Below are positions 30,774 to 37,800 of a stretch of DNA of 42,833 nucleotides, in pieces. Under the pieces are notes generated by a model, which had not been told where the DNA came from, made no database searches, and worked only from the letters and a program-made list of their open reading frames with translations. The DNA is from Bacteroidaceae bacterium. GTDB taxonomy: Bacteria > Bacteroidota > Bacteroidia > Bacteroidales > Bacteroidaceae. Where the stretch lies: contig JAGAAS010000107.1 of assembly GCA_017615125.1 (NCBI GenBank), forward strand, positions 1-42,833. The letters run 5' to 3'. How positions within the stretch are numbered: position 1 is the first letter of the stretch; every line of letters starts with the position of its first letter. The translations under genes and the position numbers were made by a program.

Positions 30774-33194
30774 TTAGAATTTCAGTCCGTAGCTGAGGGT
30801 TGGTATGATGGGGAACAGCGTCACCTGCTTGAGTGTGGTGTCCCAGGTGTCGGTGCTCGAGTTGTAGTTTTCGTCGGTGTAGATGAGGAAGGGGTTCATG
30901 TTGTTGTAGGCGTTGTAGACGCTGATGTTGAACGTCCCCTCCACGCGCTTGGTGAGCATGCGGTGCCAGTTGAGGCTGAGGTCGAGGCGGTGGTAGGGGT
31001 TCAGGCGGAAGTTGTTGCGCTCGGGCGCATACCCCACGGTGGTCTGCCAGCCGTCCTCGTTGGGTGCCGCGAGGAAGTACTGCGTGTAGACGGTGCCGCA
31101 GTTGCCTGTGGCGTACACCCACGTGACGCTCGCGTCGAAGTGGTCGGAGAACTTGTAGTTACCCGTGATGTCCACCTCGTGACGGCGGTCATACTTGGCG
31201 TTGAAGGGCTTGCCGTTGTTGAGCACCATCCCCTCGCGGTCGAAGAGCCTGCGTGTGCGGCTCCACGTGTATGCCACCCATCCGTTGAGTCTGCCTACGG
31301 AGCGCTGTGCCATCAGCTCCACGCCGTAGCTCCAGCCGCGTCCCATCGCCACCTTGTCCTGCCAGTCGGTGCTGCCCGTCATGAAGCTCACGCCCTCGCG
31401 GTACTCCAGCAGGTTGTCGGAGTACTTGTAGTAGCCCTCGAGGCTCAGGTCGCAGATGTCGCTGAGGGTGTAGAAGGCTCCCAGCCCCACCTGGTGCGAC
31501 TTCTCGGGCAGGATTTTCTCCGTCACGGGCACCCACAGGTCGGTAGGCAGCGAGAGGCTGTTGTTCGACAGCAGGTGCACGTACTGGCTCATGTAGGCGT
31601 AGCCGGCCTTCAGCGAGAAGTTGTCGGCAAGCAGGGCACGCCCGCTCACGCGCGGCTCGGGCGAGAAGTAGCTCCGTCCTCCCACGTGGAAGAACGAGCC
31701 GCTGAAGCCGGCGTTCACCTTCACGACGTCGCCCAGCGTCATGTTGTCCTCGATGTACACCTGTGCCTCGTGGGCGTCGATCTCGTCCTGTCCCGAGCGC
31801 TGGTAGTACTTTTCGTCGGCAGCCTCCTCATCGGCCGTCTTCTCCTGCTTGTATCGCATCGAGAGGGTGGCCACGTCGGGGCGGAACAGATGATGGGTGT
31901 AGAACGAGCCGAAGCGCACCTCGTGCAGAGGCGTGGGGTTCCAGTGGAAGTCGGCGCGCGCCGTCTCGTCGAAGATGCCCGACTTCATGGTCACCTCCAT
32001 GTGCTGCGTGTACTTGTCCTGCTTGTTGATCTCCTCCAGCTGGATGCCCATGTTGTGGCGGTACTGCGTGTAGTTGGCGCTGATGTCCATGAAGAGCTGG
32101 CTGTTGACGACGTGGTTCCACCGTGCGGCGCCCACCATGTTGCCCCACTTCCAGTTGAACTTCTGCTTGGCGGTGTAGTACTGCTTCTCCTGCTCGCGCA
32201 TCCTGAAGTATATCTTGTCGTCGCCGTTGTACCAGCTCACGTACAGACGGTCCCTGTCGCTGAACTTATGGTTGAGCTTCACGTTCAGGTCGTCGAAGTA
32301 GTATCCCACCATCGCGCCGTTGAGCTCTATCTCCTTGTCGAAGAGGTCGGCGCCCCAGAGGGCGGTGTTCAGCAGGATGTCGCTGTAGGTACGTCGTGCG
32401 CTCACGTTGAGCGACGTCTTACCCTTCACGATGGGTCCCTCGATGTTGATCTTCGACGACACCAGTCCCAGCGCGGCGTTGCCGTGCCAGTTGTACATGT
32501 CGCCGTCCTTCATGCGTATGTCCACCACGCTCGAGAGCCTGCCGCAGTAGTGAGCGGGGAAGCTACCCTTGTAGAGGGTGACGTTCTTGATGGCGTCGGG
32601 GTTGAACACGCTGAAGAGCCCGAACATGTGGTTCACGTTATACACGGGCACGCCGTCGAGCAGCAGCAGGTTCTCGTCGGGAGCTCCTCCGCGCACGTAG
32701 AGCCCGGCCGTACCCTCGGCACCGTTCATCACGCCCGGCAGCAGCTGCAGCGCCTTCAGCACGTCCGTCTCGCCGAACATCGCCGGCACGGCCTTGATCT
32801 GCTCCACGGGGATGTCGATGGCGCTCATCTGCGAGCCCTCCACGCCCAGGTCCAGGCGGTTGCCGATGATCTCCACCTCTTCCAGCTCGGCCAGCGGCAT
32901 CAACGGCAGCGCCAGCACCGTGTCGCGGTGCAGCACGAAACGGTCGTTGCGCGTCTTATAGCCCACATAGCGTGTCGTCAGCTCCACCTCGCCGGCAGGC
33001 AGCGTCAGCGAATAGAAGCCATAGGCATTCGTCACCGTACCCAGCCCCGACTGGAGGTCCAGCACGGTAGCGCTAATCAGCGTCTCGTCGCTCACGGCAT
33101 CCGTCACATAGCCGCTCACCGTGAACGTCTTCTGTGCCGACGCACCCAAGCTCAGGAAGCTCATTATCAACAAAAACAGAGTCTTTTTCATCAT
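30774..33194 (-). CDS. TonB-dependent receptor with carboxypeptidase-like N-terminal domain
   Basis: An 806-residue outer-membrane receptor. A signal peptide (LIMSFLSLGASAQ) is followed by a carboxypeptidase-regulatory-like domain at about 22-110 (TFTVSGYVTDAVSDETLISA). The plug is at about 125-230 (TAGLYVRGGAPDENLLLLDG, then VPVYNVNHMFGLFSVFN), and a 22-strand-type barrel ends in an aromatic strand (PTLSYGLKF). It imports a ligand with energy from TonB. With DUF4249 and a dipeptidyl peptidase downstream, peptides are a likely ligand, but this is inference. The promoter at 33225-33256 lies just upstream, with two further promoter-like units behind it. Confidence 0.92.
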   Translation of the reverse strand: MMKKTLFLLIMSFLSLGASAQKTFTVSGYVTDAVSDETLISATVLDLQSGLGTVTNAYGFYSLTLPAGEVELTTRYVGYKTRNDRFVLHRDTVLALPLMPLAELEEVEIIGNRLDLGVEGSQMSAIDIPVEQIKAVPAMFGETDVLKALQLLPGVMNGAEGTAGLYVRGGAPDENLLLLDGVPVYNVNHMFGLFSVFNPDAIKNVTLYKGSFPAHYCGRLSSVVDIRMKDGDMYNWHGNAALGLVSSKINIEGPIVKGKTSLNVSARRTYSDILLNTALWGADLFDKEIELNGAMVGYYFDDLNVKLNHKFSDRDRLYVSWYNGDDKIYFRMREQEKQYYTAKQKFNWKWGNMVGAARWNHVVNSQLFMDISANYTQYRHNMGIQLEEINKQDKYTQHMEVTMKSGIFDETARADFHWNPTPLHEVRFGSFYTHHLFRPDVATLSMRYKQEKTADEEAADEKYYQRSGQDEIDAHEAQVYIEDNMTLGDVVKVNAGFSGSFFHVGGRSYFSPEPRVSGRALLADNFSLKAGYAYMSQYVHLLSNNSLSLPTDLWVPVTEKILPEKSHQVGLGAFYTLSDICDLSLEGYYKYSDNLLEYREGVSFMTGSTDWQDKVAMGRGWSYGVELMAQRSVGRLNGWVAYTWSRTRRLFDREGMVLNNGKPFNAKYDRRHEVDITGNYKFSDHFDASVTWVYATGNCGTVYTQYFLAAPNEDGWQTTVGYAPERNNFRLNPYHRLDLSLNWHRMLTKRVEGTFNISVYNAYNNMNPFLIYTDENYNSSTDTWDTTLKQVTLFPIIPTLSYGLKF

Positions 33195-33224
33195 CTATAC
33201 AATCTTTTCTCTAAAAAAGCGCGA

Positions 33225-33256
33225 CAAAGATAGGGTGAGCCGAGCGAAAAGTCAAA
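33225..33256 (-). promoter_or_regulatory. Proximal promoter of the TonB receptor operon
   Basis: Minus strand: TTTG (33253-33256), 20-nt spacer containing TTTTCGCTCGGCT, TATCTTTG (33225-33232). The predicted start near 33219 gives a leader of about 25 nt. Confidence 0.8.
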
Positions 33257-33301
33257 TTTATTTGAACTTTTCCGAGGCGATCCCTATCTAAAACCGAAGG
33301 T

Positions 33302-33417
33302 TAAAGGTACGAATAAGCGAGCGAAATGCAAAAGGAAAACTCGTTTTTCTTTTCTTTTCCGAGCGCAAGTACCTTAGAGCGCAGCTCAAAGGTACTGCAA
33401 GCCGAGCGAAAGCCAAA
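33302..33417 (-). repeat. Two extra promoter-like units upstream of the TonB operon
   Basis: Unit B has TTTG (33329-33332), 19 nt, TACCTTTA (33302-33309). Unit C has TTTG (33414-33417), 19 nt, TACCTTTG (33387-33394), a full consensus. Unit C sits against a palindrome, GTACCTT/AAGGTAC, around 33369-33395. With the proximal promoter, the -7 boxes are 77 and 85 bp apart. The same unit family recurs at 40251-40757 and 42214-42331. Confidence 0.7.
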
Positions 33418-33427
33418 AAAACTTTAG

Positions 33428-33457
33428 CACTATTTAGTCAAACTTGACCAAATAGTG
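33428..33457. repeat. 30-bp imperfect palindrome, operator- or hairpin-like
   Basis: CACTATTT (33428-33435) faces AAATAGTG (33450-33457). The inner arms GTCAA and TTGAC pair around a central AC, with one mismatch. It lies just upstream of the outermost TonB-operon promoter unit, a position that suits a regulator site. No terminator-like T-run follows it. Confidence 0.5.
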
Positions 33458-33501
33458 ACAATCGGGCGTTTTTGCCACAATGAAGCGTCTTCTATAAGGG
33501 A

Positions 33502-33526
33502 AAAACCAGCGTCGCGAAACGCGACG
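33502..33526 (-). terminator. Intrinsic terminator after the small lipoprotein gene
   Basis: On the minus strand, CGTCGCG (33520-33526) pairs with CGCGACG (33510-33516) around a 3-nt loop and is followed by CTGGTTTTTCCC. It lies about 40 bp past the stop at 33567. Confidence 0.65.
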
Positions 33527-33566
33527 GGGGGTTATGGAGCCCGCTCTCGCTGATGACGATGACGCG

Positions 33567-33965
33567 CTATTCGCTCACCTGACGGGTGAAGACCAGTGTG
33601 TCGTTGGCCCAGGCTAGCGTGAGGACATCTCGTTGAGGAAATGAAAAAGCACAATACCCGCCGTGGCCGAACAGCTTGCCTCCGTCGTCAAGCCATATCC
33701 GCTCATCGTCAAAGCTATACGTCCCTGTCACCTCCTTCGTCTCAGAAGCCACTTCCGAAGTGTATTCAGCCGTAACCGCATACGTCATCTCCTCGAAAAA
33801 GGTCAGCGTATAGCTGGCATAGACGGTCACTTCACTTTGAACAAACGTCGACTCCTGTGACAACCAAGTCCCGATGAAGGGATTTATTTCAGGGAGCTCT
33901 TCATTGCACGAAGCACAGAGCCATAAGGTTATCACCCACATTGCGGTTCTCTTCAACGCTTTCAT
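33567..33965 (-). CDS. Small lipoprotein, unknown function (lipocalin-like strands)
   Basis: A 132-residue lipoprotein (LWLCASC, Cys19). After a short linker it reads NPFIGTWLSQEST, then TLTFFEEMTYAVTAEYTSEV and KEVTGTYSFDDERIWLDDGG. This GTW opening with alternating strands is typical of small lipocalin-like Bacteroidota lipoproteins. The start at 33965 is supported by the signal peptide and by the promoter at 33989-34019; the longer open frame upstream runs through that promoter and into the divergent gene. No neighbour suggests a specific role. Confidence 0.75.
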   Translation of the reverse strand: MKALKRTAMWVITLWLCASCNEELPEINPFIGTWLSQESTFVQSEVTVYASYTLTFFEEMTYAVTAEYTSEVASETKEVTGTYSFDDERIWLDDGGKLFGHGGYCAFSFPQRDVLTLAWANDTLVFTRQVSE

Positions 33966-33988
33966 AGATGTGGCTTTATAGTTTGGCG

Positions 33989-34019
33989 CAAATGTACAGC
34001 ATTTTTGTTGCTTTTCAAA
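33989..34019 (-). promoter_or_regulatory. Promoter of the small lipoprotein gene
   Basis: Minus strand: TTTG (34016-34019), 19-nt spacer, TACATTTG (33989-33996), with a leader of about 18 nt. It is interleaved with the divergent promoter at 34008-34038. Confidence 0.75.
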
Positions 34020-34038
34020 CAAAACATTCGTAACTTTG
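34008..34038 (+). promoter_or_regulatory. Promoter of the divergent unknown gene
   Basis: Plus strand: TTG (34008-34010), 20-nt spacer, TAACTTTG (34031-34038), followed by CA. Transcription would begin near 34044, which is downstream of the TTG codon at 34036 that opens the reading frame. Confidence 0.7.
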
Positions 34039-34596
34039 CACAAGAGGACAAATCGGAACGAGCAAACAGATGAGTCGTATGGCGTACAAGAATCACATTT
34101 TACCGTCGAAGACGGCCGAGTCAAGATAAAAGGCATCTTCATAGGTCTCCCGATAGAGGAAGCAGCGCAGGTGCTGTCAGAGCAAGGATTTACTGTTGAC
34201 GACAGCGCCTCCACCCCGTATGTTTTCAAGGGCAGCATAGCAGCGTTGGGCATCTGCAGCTTGCGGATAAGGGAAGGCCTCAACAAAGTAGGGATGATCG
34301 TCATTCGCACAGAACGCGAATGCACCGAGGACGAAGCGTTGGATGCCTTTGAACAGCTGAAAAACGAGCTGCATGCGGAGCCGGGTTTCGACTACAACGG
34401 ATATGGCATTGCACCCAAGCCTCACGAGATAGACCATTTCTGGGATCTCGACGAGGGCTTGGTACGGATGCGGTGGGATGGCTTCAATACGCAAGAGTTC
34501 TCCTTCAAAAAGGGTGATGGACTGGACCATATCTCCTTATGCGTAGAGGGCCCGGTTGTGAAAGACGAAGCCTATTGGAGGTCTGAGGTTGACTGA
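34036..34596 (+). CDS. Unknown cytoplasmic protein, start uncertain or frameshifted
   Basis: The open frame gives up to 186 residues without a signal or membrane segment. The core begins near FTVEDGRVKIKGIFIGLPIE and includes CSLRIREGLNKVGMIVIRTE and DEGLVRMRWDG. I do not recognise the family. The only in-frame start codon near the beginning is a TTG that lies inside the promoter -7 box, so it is unlikely to be used. An ATG at 34070 in another frame reads MSRMAYKNHI. One extra T in the run at 34098-34101 would join it to the core as KNHIFTVEDGR. Either the gene carries a one-base deletion, or the raw sequence does, or a non-standard start is used. Confidence 0.55.
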   Translation: MHKRTNRNEQTDESYGVQESHFTVEDGRVKIKGIFIGLPIEEAAQVLSEQGFTVDDSASTPYVFKGSIAALGICSLRIREGLNKVGMIVIRTERECTEDEALDAFEQLKNELHAEPGFDYNGYGIAPKPHEIDHFWDLDEGLVRMRWDGFNTQEFSFKKGDGLDHISLCVEGPVVKDEAYWRSEVD

Positions 34597-34839
34597 ATCA
34601 GCAGCGATGTATTTCGCCACAAAAACGATGCATTTCGCCACAAAACCTTGTTTTTGCCCCTAGCATCGCTTTGCTGATGCACACGCTGACGTAGGCAGTG
34701 TCCTGAATCGGGACACTGCCGCGAATCGCAACGGTTGTTTAGTCCTCGGCACCATGCTAGCATTGATGCGTCGTCTTACTCTCATCGGCAAGACGGATGG
34801 CCTCTCGCTGGAATGTCTCAACGTTCTTTGTCGTCCGTT
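34597..34839. other. Convergent intergenic region with direct repeats and a strong hairpin
   Basis: Two 21-bp direct repeats, CGATGTATTTCGCCACAAAA (plus A) and CGATGCATTTCGCCACAAAA (plus C), lie at 34605-34625 and 34626-34646. A perfect 10-bp hairpin follows, GGCAGTGTCC (34694-34703) against GGACACTGCC (34711-34720), with a 7-nt loop but no T-run on either side. GCATC/GATGC arms lie near 34662-34680. No credible gene is seen. The hairpin may end transcription from both converging genes. Confidence 0.5.
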
Positions 34840-37800
34840 TTATGGTGTTTCGTTGATCTGCGATTTTGGTTTCCGCCCTTCGTTGCCGAGAATGGCAGGG
34901 GCAAGCTCTTTTAATGGATCAATGACCTTGACATCGTCCTTAATGATTTTCTTTTTGAGGAACAGGGACGGGAGTCGGTTGCCAGTTACCATTTCTATGC
35001 CGGTGTCACCTGCATCGATGCGATTAAAGCCTGTCGACGAGGGCTCGTTGCCGAGGATGATGTTCACTAACTTGGTGACGTCGCTCACGTTGACGTCGCT
35101 ATCGCCATTCACGTCAGCATTGCTTGCACCTTCGGTTCTTGTCGGGACAGGGTTGCCGAGGATGATGCTCACAAGCGTTGTGACATCGCTGACGTTGACG
35201 TCGCCATCGCCGTTGATGTCGCCTATCATCGTCACCTCTGTGGGCACGTCGTACAACTCGAGGTAGGCTTCAGTACCCTTGATAGTTGTTGGGTCGTCGG
35301 TAATGGAGAGTTTGTTGTCGGCTCCCAGTTGGAGGAAAATGTTCGTCTCCCCCTTGCGGTCCTGTGCGAGAGGATTGTAGGTGCCCTTGAAGGCCATTGC
35401 GCCAGAGATGCTGTCGAGTTCGAACTTGATGCCAGCGGGGATAGAGCGGCTGATGGTCACCTGGCTGAACGAGGGGTTGACGATGTCGGCTCCTGTCGTC
35501 TCCCACTTCACCAGATACGACTTGTCGGCGCTGATGGCGGTAGTGTCACTGAAGGTGAGCGTCAACGCACCGTTGTGCAGCGAAGCTTCCGTTAAGGTTT
35601 TCAGTGTGCATCCTGCAAGGGGGCTGCTGCCTATCTGTTCTTCAGAGAGGCCGAAGGGCAGGCTGAGCATGTTCCACGAGCCGTCCTTGCGAAGTGAGCG
35701 TCCTTCCACAACCACGTCAAGGGTCTTCTCATTGAACTCTATCAGTTTGGATGAGTTGTCTCCGTCGGCATAGAGGTGGAGTACCCCAAGCTCAAGGTTG
35801 GGCATGAGGTAGGTGGGCGAGAAGATGCTGCCCTCCGAGAGGTCCACCAGATAGTTGCCGTCAGCATCCTGCTGCAGGGCGTCGCCTTGTGTGGGATAGC
35901 CTTGGAAGAAGGTGCAATAGTTCACGCTGCTTATCCGCTTGCCGTTAGGCACGTCGAAGACGACGGGAACCGTCTGTCCCCAGCCACCTATCAACTCGCC
36001 ATTCCAGACGATGCCGTTCTCGTAGGCTGTCAGCCCACTGACATCGTAGGTGGTGCTTGCTCCGGGTCGATGGGGCGTAAGACTCTTGTCGAGGCTCTGG
36101 ATTTGTATTCCTAAGACAACCCCTTCCTCTATATTAGTGCTCGAACAGAAGTAGGCGTTAACGCCAGGGAAGGCACCATTGCCATTAGAGCTGTAGTAGA
36201 AGTTCAAGCCGGAATAGTTTGGATTGTAGCCTAGGTGGATACCCATGCCCAGACAGTCCTTGACGGTTTGTTTCGACTTGTCGTCGCACCAGCCCATGAT
36301 GTCGGCTCCATAGGGATAGTTATCCTGGTTTGCTGCGTCCAGTTCCAGCTTACCGCGGAACAGGCATCCCGTGACTGTGTTGTTGCAACTTTTCCCATGC
36401 CCAACGATTCCTCCCACAATGCTGTTGCTGTACAGGCTGGCATCGACGAGGCAGTTGGTGATGGTGTTATCACCCTTGCCGTTCACGCATTCACCCACGA
36501 TGCCGCCCGTGTGGCGGTTGCCTGTGATGCTGCCGCTCACGTGCAGGTTCTTGATAGTGGCTCCTCCGATGGCTTTGAAAGGAGCCGCAAACTCGCCGCC
36601 GCTCAGCTCACAGGTAATCGTATGTCCGTTGCCGTCGAAGATACCGCTGAAGGGCTGGCTGGAGCTTCCTATCATCGTTGTAACCTTGATGTCGGCCATA
36701 AGCTGTGCATGGATGCCTGTCGTACCAGCCTCAACGAACTCACCCATTACATCCCACATGGCGGGGGTATAGATCTGTATGGGACAATCCTCGGTGCCGA
36801 GGTCTCCCACGTAGGTGGCATTGACCCTAAATGCTTCTATCCGCTCGCGTTCGTCGTTGGGCCATTTCTCCTTCCAGGCTTCCACAGTCTGGGGCAGCAC
36901 GTGGAAGCGGGTTTGCTGATCGGGCAAGAAGATATCGTGTCTCTCAGCCCATGAAGCGAATGGCTCTGTACCATAGTAATAAAGGTCTTCCAGTTTGTCA
37001 AGTCCTTTGAACATGTTTTCTGCGCTAGTAATTGTAAAGGGAAGCGACAGCTTTTTCAGGTTTGAACAGTTCTTGAAGAGCCCAAACGTGCTGGCATTTC
37101 TTTTGATGACAAACTTCTCAAGCCCCAGTGTCTCCAGGCTTGAGCAGTTATAGAACATGCCCGAGAAATCGGTCACGTTCTGGGTTTGGAACTGGCTTAC
37201 TTCAAGTGAGGTAAGGTTCGTGCAGTCCTCGAACATGCTTGTCAGCTGCGTGGCACTACTGGTGTCAAAGTTGCTGAGGTCAAGGCTCGTGAGGCCCGTG
37301 CAGCCGTTGAACATATACATGAAACTCTCGCACTTCGCAGTGTTGAAGTTGCTAAAGTCGAAGTCGTCGGAGGTCAGCTTCTTGCACCCGTCGAACATGC
37401 CGAACATGCAGATGACCTCGTCGGTGTTCAGGTTCTTCCAGCCCTCAAAGGTCTCGAGATTTTCACATCCCATAAACCACTTGGCTGTAGTCACGGGGTG
37501 GTAGTAGTAAAACGAGGGTGAGAACGCCACATGGGCTATTTCCTTCGAGTGATCCTCGGGGTCGTCGGAGCTCATGGGATACCCGCCGCCCGTATTGTCG
37601 GTCCACCCTGGGAACTGGTCGGGCTTCTCGGGGTCTTTCCCGTTCAGGTCGAATGTTCTCTCGCCCCTGTTGATGCGTGCCTCACGGCGTCCGTCGTAAT
37701 AGAAGGCCAGCGTGCTGTCGGCAGGGGTGAAGACGGCGTAAGCCTCTGACTTGGTGTCGGTAATCGAGCGGATGTTCAGCCTGCCGAAATAGCTCCATCC

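Noticed and set aside
30681-33233. An 850-codon open frame on the plus strand
   Set aside because: It is antisense to the TonB receptor over its whole length. Its His/Val/Glu-rich composition is typical of a shadow frame.
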